DNA from: Oscillospiraceae bacterium
Lineage (GTDB): Bacteria > Bacillota > Clostridia > Oscillospirales > Ruminococcaceae
NCBI GenBank assembly: GCA_003531585.1
Contig: DQFX01000070.1
Coordinates: 7,085 to 71,084, forward strand
Length of the DNA: 64,000 bases
Reading direction: 5' to 3'
Under the pieces are notes generated by a model. It was given only the letters and a program-made list of their open reading frames with translations. It did no database searches and was not told the origin of the DNA. The position numbers and the translations under genes were made by a program. Below, one piece after another: positions 8,212 to 17,248 of the stretch (its first letter is position 1; every line of letters begins with the position of its first letter).

Positions 8212-9168
8212 TCAGTTCCTCTGGTCAAGGAAAAGTCCCCTGAAATTGTCTGCGTCATAGGAATACGCAAGCGCCCACATCGCGCGCATTACCGCGTATT
8301 CCGTCGTCATGCCCTCTGCGGCGATAAGCCCCGCTTCCTGAGCCGCCCTGCCGACCTTGTACACCAACAGGTCGCAGCCGCCCTGGAACACCTGTGTGGT
8401 CATTATCACGCGAACCCCGCATGACGAAAGGTTCCGGAAAACCTCGGAAAGCTCTCCGTTCCCGTAGTCCGGGATCCCGCCCATTCCGAAGCCCTCCACT
8501 ATGAGCGCACGCAGGTGTATTCCCATATCGTGCACCATTTCCGCGGAAATACCCGGCGTGAGCTTCAGCACCGCCGCGCTCGGGTCAAGGCGGTTGTAGA
8601 AAACAGTTCCGCCGCCTTCACCCGCTTCGTCGGTGAGGAACTCCTCAACGCGGTGCTCGTCGTCTTCGGTGAACCCGCGGAACGCGTCAAAATCCCTGGT
8701 GTGCACCTTCCGGGCGGCATTCCCGGCTATGACCCTGCCGCAGAAGCACACCCACACTCCTGCCCTGCCGCGCTCCGCGCACAGCAGCGCGTCAGAGAGA
8801 TTACGCCGCGCGTCGGTGTCCGGGGCGCTCATCGGGAGCTGCGAACCTGTCAGTATTACCGGCTTGCAGGCGCTCTGTATAAGGCAGGAAAGCGCCGCAG
8901 CCCCGTACGCCATCGTGTCCGTGCCGTGCGTAATCACAAATCCGTCGAAGTCCTGCCATCGGTCGCGGATAAGCGCTGCAACCTCCATCCAGTGCTGCGG
9001 AGTTAAATCGGTGCTGTCCAGCGCGAATGGCTGTATCGCATGTATCTCCGCGTCCGGAAGGTTCACACCGGAAAGCAGCTCCTCCGCAGACGCTTCCGGC
9101 GAAAGTCCGGAGCCGCTGTCGCCGCTTGCAATAGTTCCCCCTGTGGCTATAAACAGCAGCTTTTTCAT
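8212..9168 (-). CDS. ansA: Type I (cytoplasmic) L-asparaginase
   Basis: It hydrolyses asparagine to aspartate and ammonia. The 318-residue protein has the two asparaginase signatures, ATGGTIASG near residue 8 with the nucleophile threonine and THGTDTMAYGAAALS near residue 85 with the catalytic Thr-Asp pair. There is no signal peptide, in keeping with the cytoplasmic type. Its ATG overlaps the stop of the upstream Nudix gene by four bases, so translation is probably coupled. The pairing with a Nudix hydrolase and YitT suggests a nitrogen-scavenging or housekeeping unit, but that is inference. Confidence 0.92.
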   Translation of the reverse strand: MKKLLFIATGGTIASGDSGSGLSPEASAEELLSGVNLPDAEIHAIQPFALDSTDLTPQHWMEVAALIRDRWQDFDGFVITHGTDTMAYGAAALSCLIQSACKPVILTGSQLPMSAPDTDARRNLSDALLCAERGRAGVWVCFCGRVIAGNAARKVHTRDFDAFRGFTEDDEHRVEEFLTDEAGEGGGTVFYNRLDPSAAVLKLTPGISAEMVHDMGIHLRALIVEGFGMGGIPDYGNGELSEVFRNLSSCGVRVIMTTQVFQGGCDLLVYKVGRAAQEAGLIAAEGMTTEYAVMRAMWALAYSYDADNFRGLFLDQRN

Positions 9169-9596
9169 GTGATCGCTCCTCTCCTTTTCGCCTCCGCTAT
9201 GAGCGCGGGCTGTATCTCCGGGTATGTCCAGCGCTCGGGAAGTTCTTCAAGCAGCACTATCTCGGCTATCTCGCTTTTCAGCTCCCCGAAGCTGGTTATT
9301 TCGGCGAAGTAAAGCACTCCGAAGGTCTCTGCCCCTTTGGAATTCACACGGTTTCTTCCGGTCACGGAATACACGCAGACGCGTTTTAAGGTGAATTTCT
9401 CAGCGCCGGTCTCCTCGCGGAGTTCACGCTCGGCGGTCTGCGCGACAGTCTCGCCGGGTTCGCGGTGTCCTCCCGGAATCTCGAGCGTGCTGCGCTCCTT
9501 GTGACGGCAGAATACCCATCTTCCCCCGCTGCGCGCGATTATCACCGCGAACTTCAGCTTTTCATCGTCCGCAATGTTATAAATTTTAACTCTCAC
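9165..9596 (-). CDS. Nudix hydrolase
   Basis: This 143-residue enzyme probably hydrolyses a nucleoside diphosphate linked to another group. The Nudix box GX5EX7REUXEEXGU is complete (GGHREPGETVAQTAERELREETGA region, metal-binding glutamates in REETG). The substrate is not predictable. I chose the GTG at 9596, because GGAGG lies five bases before it; a longer frame to 9629 has no ribosome binding site. It overlaps the asparaginase gene by four bases. Confidence 0.85.
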   Translation of the reverse strand: MRVKIYNIADDEKLKFAVIIARSGGRWVFCRHKERSTLEIPGGHREPGETVAQTAERELREETGAEKFTLKRVCVYSVTGRNRVNSKGAETFGVLYFAEITSFGELKSEIAEIVLLEELPERWTYPEIQPALIAEAKRRGAIT

Positions 9597-9613
9597 CGGA
9601 ACCTCCGCAGGCT

Positions 9614-9651
9614 TTAGGCAACATAACACACAAGTTGTGCGAAGATTGCCT
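9614..9651. repeat. Hairpin resembling the end of the dapL-leader element
   Basis: AGGCAA (9616-9621) and TTGCCT (9646-9651) bracket an inner CACAA/TTGTG pairing. The order of motifs (TA, GGCAA, CACAA, TTGTGCG, ATTGC) matches the left end of the palindromic element at 42841. It may be a diverged, partial copy. It lies just upstream of the Nudix start. Confidence 0.4.
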
Positions 9652-9701
9652 CAAATTTCCATGTAGTATTTGCAAAAAAGCACTGAAAAACCGCGCGCGG
9701 G

Positions 9702-9723
9702 AAAAGCACACCAACTGGTGCGC
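9702..9723 (-). terminator. Likely terminator of purA-ymdB-spoVS
   Basis: On the minus strand GCGCACCA pairs with TGGTGTGC around a short loop and is followed by TTTTCCC. It sits 55 bp past the spoVS stop. The short T-run makes it a moderate candidate. Confidence 0.55.
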
Positions 9724-9777
9724 CATTCGCCGTTGAATGCGTGATGATCCAGTGCTGACATATTCGCCGGGACCTTA

Positions 9778-10038
9778 TCATCTCGGCTCAACAATAAATT
9801 TCATAGCTGTACGCTCATCGCCGTCTATCTCGACGGTAGTGAACGCCGGAATACAGATCAGGTCAACTCCGACCAGAGCCATGTAGCTCCGCGCGATCGC
9901 GATGGACTTCACAGCCTGATTCGCTGCGCCTGCGCCAACCGCCTGCACCTCGACTTCGCCGTCCTCGCGGATAACCGCTGCGATAGCTCCCGCAACTGAT
10001 TTCGGTACGGAATGTGCCGATACCTTTACGATCTCCAT
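9778..10038 (-). CDS. spoVS: Stage V sporulation protein S
   Basis: The 86-residue protein has the exact length and ending of SpoVS (GAGAANQAVKSIAIAR, VDLICIPAF, IDGDERTAMKFIVEPR). SpoVS is a small Alba-fold-like protein needed for normal sporulation in Bacillus, and it also occurs in non-sporulating bacteria. AAAGGTGACTAT precedes the ATG; a five-codon longer frame has no better signal. It lies 49 bp after ymdB, the conserved Firmicutes arrangement. Confidence 0.96.
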   Translation of the reverse strand: MEIVKVSAHSVPKSVAGAIAAVIREDGEVEVQAVGAGAANQAVKSIAIARSYMALVGVDLICIPAFTTVEIDGDERTAMKFIVEPR

Positions 10039-10087
10039 ATAGTCACCTTTCACCCCAGGGGTGCCTTTCGTTCTGCAAGTTTTCCGC

Positions 10088-10857
10088 TCACACTATAAGC
10101 TGTCTGTATCTCTCTATAAACGTGCATCTGCCGGTCTTTGTATCTATATCCAGCAGTACTCCGTTCATTTCTGTTTCGCCCTCGGCGAATCTGTGGCGCT
10201 TCGGGTAGTAGGTCAGGAAGCGGTCGATTATGATATCCTTCTCCACTCCGAGTATGGAATCCTTCGGACCGGTCATTCCTGCGTCGGTGATGTAGCCAGT
10301 GCCTTCAATGATCTGTTCGTCTGCGGTCTGGACATGCGTGTGAGTTCCCAGCACGGCGGACACCCTGCCCGCGAGGTAATAGCCCATCGCGCGCTTTTCG
10401 GAGGTTGCCTCCGCATGGAAATCCACGATTTTTATGCGCGCGTCACAGCTTTCAAGGATCCTGTCCACACAATGGAACGGATTTTCCAGCGGCTGCATGA
10501 AAGTTGTTCCCATCAGGTTGATGACCGCGATGGAATACGCCCCTCGGTCGAGCACGCACACGCCCTTTCCTATCACGTCGTCGCCGTAGTTCGCAGGACG
10601 TATTATCGTGCTGGAACGCTCCCACTCGGCTTCCATAGTTTTCTGGCGAAAGCAGTGGTTTCCGGTGGTTATGACGTCCGCGCCGGCTTCGAATATCGCG
10701 TCGGCGGAGGCAGGATTAATGCCGTTGCCTTCCGCTGAGTTCTCGCCGTTAACTATGACGATCTCAGCCCCGAGCTTCTGCTTCGCGCCGCGCAGCGCTT
10801 TTTTCAGCGCCTCGCAGCTTCGCATTCCCACCACGTCGCCGATGAATAGAATCTTCA

Positions 10858-10858
<1 letters not shown>
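10088..10858 (-). CDS. ymdB: YmdB-type metallophosphoesterase (cyclic nucleotide phosphodiesterase)
   Basis: This 256-residue enzyme belongs to the TIGR00282/YmdB family, whose Bacillus member hydrolyses 2',3'-cyclic nucleotides and affects biofilm and motility choice. Visible metal-binding motifs are GDVVG at the N-terminus, NGENSAEGNGI, TTGNHCF, DFHAEATSEKRAMG and LGTHTHVQTADE. Its ATG shares one base with the purA stop (TAATG), so it is probably translated by coupling. In many Firmicutes it follows rny (RNase Y); here purA takes that place. Confidence 0.94.
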
Positions 10859-12141
<1,283 letters not shown>

Positions 12142-12206
12142 TTGAATGATCCTCATTTCTGAAAATAGAGTAGTCGGGAGTTTTAAACATACCCCCACAT
12201 ATTAAT

Positions 12207-12235
12207 ATTATATCACATACCATTTATGAATTCAA
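12207..12235 (-). promoter_or_regulatory. Sigma-A promoter of purA-ymdB-spoVS
   Basis: TTGAAT (12230-12235) and TATAAT (12207-12212) are 17 bp apart on the minus strand, 65 bp before the purA ATG. I see no purine riboswitch in the short leader. Confidence 0.8.
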
Positions 12236-12267
12236 GGTCTTTTGAGAAATTTTTCTTGAATGCAAGA

Positions 12268-12290
12268 AAATTCCGCCCCTGGCGGAGCGG
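12268..12290 (-). terminator. Terminator after the small membrane protein gene
   Basis: On the minus strand TCCGCC pairs with GGCGGA around a three-base loop, followed by ATTTTCTT, just past the stop at 12304. Confidence 0.6.
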
Positions 12291-12303
12291 AAAATATATC
12301 TTT

Positions 12304-12684
12304 TTATTTGTTGGCTATTTTTGCCAGAACGCTTTCAGCAGCTAGCATTAATGTGATGAACACTCCCACTATCGAGAAGTAACTAAACCCAAACGCCAAA
12401 GGCAGCAGCGAAATGACCGCAGCGACCAGCGAAACTATAAACAGAGCCTTGCAAACCCTCTTTTGTTTAATTGAAATCAACGCAAGCAATAAAACTACGC
12501 AGGTGAGCATTGCAGTTATAAACGGTGCAAAATTTGCATACCCAAACGGCGTCAGGCTGAAATATGAAAACGTCTCCCTCACCCTGTCTGTTGGCGAAGG
12601 TGCAAATACCAGCACCGCACCGTAAGGCAAAATCTCCAAAACGATCGTAATAATCGGCAATATCAGCAATCTGATTTTTTTCAT
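12304..12684 (-). CDS. Small multi-pass membrane protein of unknown function
   Basis: I do not recognise this 126-residue protein. It has four hydrophobic segments (LLILPIITIVLEILPYGAVLVF; FAPFITAMLTCVVLLLALI; ALFIVSLVAAVISLLPLAFG; YFSIVGVFITLMLAAESVL) and a basic ISIKQKRVCK loop, so it is very likely an integral membrane protein. GGAGG eight bases before the ATG at 12684 supports this start. It has its own strong promoter and a terminator, so it is a single-gene unit between pnp and purA. Confidence 0.8.
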   Translation of the reverse strand: MKKIRLLILPIITIVLEILPYGAVLVFAPSPTDRVRETFSYFSLTPFGYANFAPFITAMLTCVVLLLALISIKQKRVCKALFIVSLVAAVISLLPLAFGFSYFSIVGVFITLMLAAESVLAKIANK

Positions 12685-12733
12685 AGTCAGTACCTCCACA
12701 AATTACGTTTTACTTAAGATTCCCCGCGCTATT

Positions 12734-12762
12734 ATTATACCATATATTTGAATTGAAGTCAA
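12734..12762 (-). promoter_or_regulatory. Sigma-A promoter of the small membrane protein gene
   Basis: TTGACT (12757-12762) and TATAAT (12734-12739) are 17 bp apart on the minus strand. Confidence 0.85.
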
Positions 12763-12765
12763 CCC

Positions 12766-12793
12766 AAAAGAGGGAATCTGTCGCTTCCCTCTC
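12766..12793 (-). terminator. Terminator of pnp
   Basis: On the minus strand AGAGGGAA pairs with TTCCCTCT around an eight-base loop and is followed by TTTTGGG, 15 bp after the pnp stop. Confidence 0.8.
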
Positions 12794-12807
12794 GTATTCA
12801 GCTATTA

Positions 12808-14934
12808 TCAGCCCTGTGCCTGAGCCTTTCTCTTAGCCTCAATATCAGCAAGAGCGTCCTTTCTGGACAGGTTGATTCTTCCCTGGTTGTCGATCTCCAT
12901 AACCTTAACGATTATCTCGTCGCCTACGGATACAACGTCCTCTACCTTCTCAACGCGGTGGTTGTCCAGCTTGGAAATGTGTACCATGCCGTCCTTGCCG
13001 GGAGCGATCTCTACGAATGCGCCGAAGTTCATGATACGAACTACCTTGCCCTTGTAGATCGCGCCGACCTCAGGCGGGTTAACGATGGTGGAGATTACCT
13101 GAACGCAGGCGTTAGCCTTGTCAAGGTCAAGACCGCAGATGAATACGTTGCCGTCGTCGTCGATATCGATCTTAACGTCGAAGTCAGCGCAGAGCTTCTG
13201 GATAACCTTGCCGCCCTTGCCGATAACCTCGCTGATCTTGTCAACCGGTACCTTGGTGTGGATCATCTTCGGAGCGTACTTGCCGACTGTCTTTCTCGGC
13301 TCGGGGATAGCCTTGAGCATTACCTCGTCAAGGATATAGTCGCGAGCCTTGTGGGTCTTTGCGAACGCAGCCTTGATGATCTCCGGAGTAAGACCGTCGA
13401 TCTTGAGGTCCATCTGGATAGCGGTGATACCGTCGTGTGTACCAGCTACCTTGAAGTCCATGTCGCCGAAGAAGTCCTCAACGCCCTGGATATCAACCAT
13501 TGTATCCCATCTGTCGCCCTCGGTGATAAGACCGCAGGAGATACCCGCAACCGGCTTCTTTATCGGAACGCCGGCGTCCATCAGAGCCAGTGTAGAACCG
13601 CAAACTGAACCCTGGGAAGTAGAACCGTTGGAAGAAAGCACCTCGGAAACCAGACGAATAGCGTAAGGAAACTCCTCAACGCTCGGGATAACAGGGAGCA
13701 GCGCTCTCTCAGCAAGCGCGCCGTGACCGATCTCACGTCTGCCGGGGCCTCTGCTTGCCTTGGTCTCGCCTACGGAGTAAGCCGGGAAGTTGTAGTGGTG
13801 CATGTAGCGCTTGCCCTCTTCCTCGTCAAGACCCTCAAGCTTCTGGCTGTCGGAAACGGGACCCAGTGTGCAGATGGTCATGACCTGAGTCTGACCTCTG
13901 GTGAACAGACCGGAGCCGTGAACTCTCGGCAGCATGCCGACTTCAGCAGCCAGCGGACGGATCTCGTCCATCTTTCTGCCGTCAACGCGCTTGTTGTCGT
14001 CGAGCAGCCAGCGGCGTACTACGAACTTCTGGAGCTTGTATATAGCCTCGTCGATCATAGCGATCTTCTCGGGGTAAACTTCATCGAACTTTGAGTGGAT
14101 ATCGTCAACGATGGGCTTCAGGCGCTCCTCGCGGATATTCTTATCGTCGGTGTCCAGCGCGTATCTGATACGCTCGATAGCGAAATCAGAGATAGCGTCG
14201 AACATATCATGGTCAACTTCCTGGGACTCGAACGCGAACTTCGGCTTGCCGATCTGCGCCTGAATGTCCTTGATGAACGGAATGAGGGACTTAACGATCT
14301 CATTGTGACCTGCCATGATAGCGTCAAACATAACATCGTCGGGAACCTCGTTCGCGCCTGCCTCGATCATTACCACCTTCTTCTCAGAGGAAGCAACGGT
14401 CAGGTTGAGGTCGGACTTGCCTCTCTGCTCGAGGTTCGGCATAAGTACGATCTCGCCGTCAACCAGGCCTACGGAGATACCGCCGATCGGACCGTTCCAC
14501 GGAATATCAGAGATAGAAACAGCGATGGAAGCGCCGATCATGCCGAGGATCTCAGGGGAGCAGTCAGGGTCAACTGCGAGTACGGTCATTGTGATCGCAA
14601 CGTCGTTGCGCATGTCCTTCGGGAACAGCGGACGCATAGGACGGTCAACAACTCGGGAGGTCAGGATAGCCTTCTCGGAAGGTCTGCCCTCTCTCTTGAG
14701 GAAGCCGCCGGGGATCTTGCCTACTGCATACAGCTTCTCCTCGTAGTCAACGGAAAGCGGGAAGAAGTCCACGCCGTCGCGGGGCTTTGCGCTTGCAGCT
14801 ACGTTGACCATTACTACGGTCTCGCCGTATCTTACCCAGCAGGAACCATTAGCCAGGCCGCAGACCTTGCCAGTCTCAACGGTCAGCTCTCTGCCGGCAA
14901 ACATCGTCTTGAAAACTCTGTAATTTTCGAACAT
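12808..14934 (-). CDS. pnp: Polyribonucleotide nucleotidyltransferase (PNPase)
   Basis: It degrades RNA from the 3' end by phosphorolysis, as a trimer in the RNA decay machinery. The 708-residue protein has the full domain order: first RNase PH domain with GGFLKREGRPSEKAIL, helical linker, second RNase PH domain with RGQTQVMT and the catalytic DGTTT-like GTHDGITAIQMDLK region, then KH (VIGKGGKVIQKL) and S1 (GAIYKGKVVRIMNFGAFVEI) domains. AAAGGAATAAATGCA precedes the chosen ATG. rpsO lies directly upstream, the usual order in bacteria, but a terminator separates them. Confidence 0.98.
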   Translation of the reverse strand: MFENYRVFKTMFAGRELTVETGKVCGLANGSCWVRYGETVVMVNVAASAKPRDGVDFFPLSVDYEEKLYAVGKIPGGFLKREGRPSEKAILTSRVVDRPMRPLFPKDMRNDVAITMTVLAVDPDCSPEILGMIGASIAVSISDIPWNGPIGGISVGLVDGEIVLMPNLEQRGKSDLNLTVASSEKKVVMIEAGANEVPDDVMFDAIMAGHNEIVKSLIPFIKDIQAQIGKPKFAFESQEVDHDMFDAISDFAIERIRYALDTDDKNIREERLKPIVDDIHSKFDEVYPEKIAMIDEAIYKLQKFVVRRWLLDDNKRVDGRKMDEIRPLAAEVGMLPRVHGSGLFTRGQTQVMTICTLGPVSDSQKLEGLDEEEGKRYMHHYNFPAYSVGETKASRGPGRREIGHGALAERALLPVIPSVEEFPYAIRLVSEVLSSNGSTSQGSVCGSTLALMDAGVPIKKPVAGISCGLITEGDRWDTMVDIQGVEDFFGDMDFKVAGTHDGITAIQMDLKIDGLTPEIIKAAFAKTHKARDYILDEVMLKAIPEPRKTVGKYAPKMIHTKVPVDKISEVIGKGGKVIQKLCADFDVKIDIDDDGNVFICGLDLDKANACVQVISTIVNPPEVGAIYKGKVVRIMNFGAFVEIAPGKDGMVHISKLDNHRVEKVEDVVSVGDEIIVKVMEIDNQGRINLSRKDALADIEAKRKAQAQG

Positions 14935-15045
14935 TGCATTTATTCCTTTCAATAAACTTTAATTTACTGAAGGCACAGTGATAGCAATTAAAGTCAATAT
15001 CCGGCTGCCCGGATACTCAATTTAATGCTAAGATCTGCGCCTTAG

Positions 15046-15082
15046 TAAAAAAGGCAGCACTGTTTCGTGCGCAGCGCTGCCC
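15046..15082 (-). terminator. Terminator of rpsO
   Basis: On the minus strand GGGCAGC pairs with GCTGCC across a loop of about 17 bases, followed by six T residues. It separates rpsO from pnp. Confidence 0.85.
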
Positions 15083-15095
15083 TTTACTCCATAGA

Positions 15096-15362
15096 TTACT
15101 TACGGATACCCAGCTTAGCGATGATCGCACGGTAGCGTTCGATATCCTTCTTCTGGAGGTAGTTCAGAAGGTTTCTTCTGTGACCTACCATCTTCAGAAG
15201 ACCACGGCGGGAGTGGTGATCCTTCTGGTGAACCTTGATGTGTTCGGTAAGCTCGTTGATTCTCTGAGTGAGAATAGCAATCTGAACCTCAGGAGAACCT
15301 GTGTCGTGCTCGTGAAGGCGGTTAGCCTCGATTACGGAAGTCTTTTCTTCTTTTCTTAACAT
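15096..15362 (-). CDS. rpsO: 30S ribosomal protein S15
   Basis: This 88-residue ribosomal protein binds 16S rRNA in the central domain of the small subunit. The family core [41 protein letters not shown] and the C-terminal [22 protein letters not shown] are all present and the length is standard. GAGGTG precedes the ATG. The gene is preceded by a structured leader and promoter and followed by a terminator. Confidence 0.98.
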   Translation of the reverse strand: MLRKEEKTSVIEANRLHEHDTGSPEVQIAILTQRINELTEHIKVHQKDHHSRRGLLKMVGHRRNLLNYLQKKDIERYRAIIAKLGIRK

Positions 15363-15482
15363 AATAACACCTCATTGAATTTATTCCGGTATCGCAGCAG
15401 AGGGACTAGGGTGTATCTCCTGTCGGAGCATTATCCGCTCGCCGGGAATCCGGTATGGCTGTGCGCAATGCCTGCGCATAAC
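15363..15482 (-). promoter_or_regulatory. Structured 5' leader of rpsO, possible S15 autoregulation site
   Basis: The roughly 120-base leader contains TGCGCA/TGCGCA and CGGA/TCCG stem-loops and GC-rich CCGG pairings. S15 represses its own synthesis by binding leader RNA in several bacteria with different structures; whether this leader does so is inference. Confidence 0.4.
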
Positions 15483-15488
15483 AGTAGT

Positions 15489-15517
15489 ATTATATCACAC
15501 TTTTTTCGCTTTGTAAA
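15489..15517 (-). promoter_or_regulatory. Sigma-A promoter of rpsO
   Basis: TTTACA (15512-15517) and TATAAT (15489-15494) are 17 bp apart on the minus strand. Confidence 0.83.
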
Positions 15518-15550
15518 GAGGTTTTTGCGAAATTCTCAAAAAAAGTGCGA

Positions 15551-16558
15551 TTATTTTTCGGCTTCGCGGAGCTTGCGGAAGTTCCATGCGTCGCGGCACA
15601 TCTCGTCGAGGGTCTTTTCAGCCTTCCAGCCGAGCTCCTTCTCCGCGAGTGAGGGGTCTGCGTATGTAGTCGCAGCGTCGCCGGGACGGCGCGGGCCGAT
15701 GGTGTATCCCAGGTCGATATTGTTCACGCGCTGGAATGTGTTCAGGATATCCAGAACAGAATATCCGTGGCCTGTTCCGAGATTGTAAGCGGGTACGCCT
15801 GTGATCTGGCGTGCCTTCCTTACTGCGGCAACGTGACCCTTTGCGAGGTCTACAACGTGGATATAATCGCGCACGCAGGTGCCGTCCGGAGTGGGGTAGT
15901 CGTTGCCCGCAACTGCGAGTACGTCGCGCTTGCCGGTAGCCTTATCGAGCACGATCGGCATGAGGTTGTTCGGAATTCCGTTGGGATCCTCGCCGATGAG
16001 ACCGCTCTCATGCGCACCAACAGGATTGAAGTAGCGCAGCAGTATCATTGTCCAGGTGTTGTCGGCGGCGTACATCTCCCGGCAGAGATTCTCAATAATG
16101 AGCTTAGTGCTTCCGTAGGGATTGATAGCGGACAGCGGAAAATCCTCCTTAACGGGAACGGTCGCGGGGATTCCGTAAACGGTCGCGGAAGAGCTGAACA
16201 CGAACTTGGTGCAGCCGTACTTCTTCATCGTTTCAAGAATGTTGAACGTACCGCGCAGGTTGTTGGAATAGTACATCAGCGGCTTCTGTACGCTCTCGGG
16301 AACGCACTTGTAGCCCGCGAAATGAATCACCTGCTCGATGTCGTTTTCAGCGAATATCTGATCAACTGCGGCAATGTCGAGCATGTCATCTTCGTAGAAT
16401 TTGAAGTCCTTGCCGGTGATCTTCCTGATCCCATCAAGGGCGCGTGAATTTGAATTGTAGAAGTTGTCCATCACAACGATATCTTCGCCAGCATTGAGAA
16501 GCTCAACGCAGGTGTGGGAGCCGATGAACCCTGCTCCGCCAGTTACCAGAATAGCCAT
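15551..16558 (-). CDS. galE: UDP-glucose 4-epimerase
   Basis: It interconverts UDP-glucose and UDP-galactose with bound NAD, feeding galactose use and surface polysaccharide synthesis. The 335-residue protein has the Rossmann motif GGAGFIGSH, the Ser of SSSATVYG, the catalytic YGSTK (YxxxK), and RYFNPVGAHESGLIGEDP typical of bacterial GalE. GGAGGATCAGGTT precedes the ATG at 16558, whereas an ATG five codons earlier would overlap that site. The GH36 alpha-galactosidase in this window could supply galactose for it, but the genes are 30 kb apart. Confidence 0.96.
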   Translation of the reverse strand: MAILVTGGAGFIGSHTCVELLNAGEDIVVMDNFYNSNSRALDGIRKITGKDFKFYEDDMLDIAAVDQIFAENDIEQVIHFAGYKCVPESVQKPLMYYSNNLRGTFNILETMKKYGCTKFVFSSSATVYGIPATVPVKEDFPLSAINPYGSTKLIIENLCREMYAADNTWTMILLRYFNPVGAHESGLIGEDPNGIPNNLMPIVLDKATGKRDVLAVAGNDYPTPDGTCVRDYIHVVDLAKGHVAAVRKARQITGVPAYNLGTGHGYSVLDILNTFQRVNNIDLGYTIGPRRPGDAATTYADPSLAEKELGWKAEKTLDEMCRDAWNFRKLREAEK

Positions 16559-16616
16559 AACCTGATCCTCCAATTGATGTCAGCCTTTTCTCCTGTCGGC
16601 TGAAAAATACATTTTT

Positions 16617-16645
16617 ATTATAACGCTTTTCGAAGATTTTGTCAA
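16617..16645 (-). promoter_or_regulatory. Sigma-A promoter of galE
   Basis: TTGACA (16640-16645) and TATAAT (16617-16622) are 17 bp apart on the minus strand. A small CAGCC/GGCTG hairpin lies in the leader at 16581-16602. Confidence 0.88.
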
Positions 16646-16668
16646 CTGGTTTAATTCCTGTAACTAAA

Positions 16669-16696
16669 AATTCCCCCGGAACTTATCCGGAGGAAT
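16669..16696 (-). terminator. Terminator of the sigma-factor operon
   Basis: On the minus strand GAATTCCTCCGG pairs with TCCGGGGGAATT across a short loop, followed by TTTTTAG, directly after the sigma-factor stop. Confidence 0.8.
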
Positions 16697-17248
16697 TCAG
16701 GAGCCAACGTCTACGCCCTGTTCAATAAGGTACGCCCGCAGATCGGCGCGGATACGGGAGAGACGTGTCTTGACCGCGGTTTCGGTCATGTCCATTCTCT
16801 CCGCGATATCCCGGACCGACATATTGAAATAATAACGCGCCGTGAAAATATCACGGTTTTTCTGCTTGCAGGAGTGCAGATAATCGTTGAGGTGCCGCGT
16901 TATTTCCCGGCAGTCCGCGCGTTCCTCGACCGCCGCCGTGTCGGGAATCACCTCGGCAAGTTCACCGTAAAGCTCCTCGCAGGAACGCCGCTTCATGCTG
17001 TCGCAGATATTCAGCGCCGTATTTCTGACTATCCTGCACAGATAGCCGCACAGCGACTCCGGGCGCTTCGGAGGAATGGCGTTCCAGAGTTTTATGTAGC
17101 TGCTGCTCACCGCCTCCTCTGCGTCCTCGTAGCGCTTGAGGATACCCGCCGCTATCTTGGTGCACAATCTGCCATATTTGTTCTGCGTTTCCGCTATCGC
17201 CTGTTCGTTACGCTCAAAATACAGGTCAACTATCAGACTGTCCTCCAT
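16697..17248 (-). CDS. ECF-type RNA polymerase sigma factor
   Basis: This 183-residue protein directs RNA polymerase to a small set of promoters, usually in response to an envelope or outside signal. Region 2 (EDAEEAVSSSYIKLWNAIPP and RIVRNTALNICDSMKRR) and region 4 (TARYYFNMSVRDIAERMDMTETAVKTRLSRIRADLRAYL, with the HTH) are clear. GGAGGTGCCAG precedes the ATG. Its start overlaps the last 23 bp of the upstream membrane-protein gene, so the two are translationally coupled. The order (membrane partner first, sigma second) is the reverse of the usual arrangement. Confidence 0.92.
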   Translation of the reverse strand: MEDSLIVDLYFERNEQAIAETQNKYGRLCTKIAAGILKRYEDAEEAVSSSYIKLWNAIPPKRPESLCGYLCRIVRNTALNICDSMKRRSCEELYGELAEVIPDTAAVEERADCREITRHLNDYLHSCKQKNRDIFTARYYFNMSVRDIAERMDMTETAVKTRLSRIRADLRAYLIEQGVDVGS

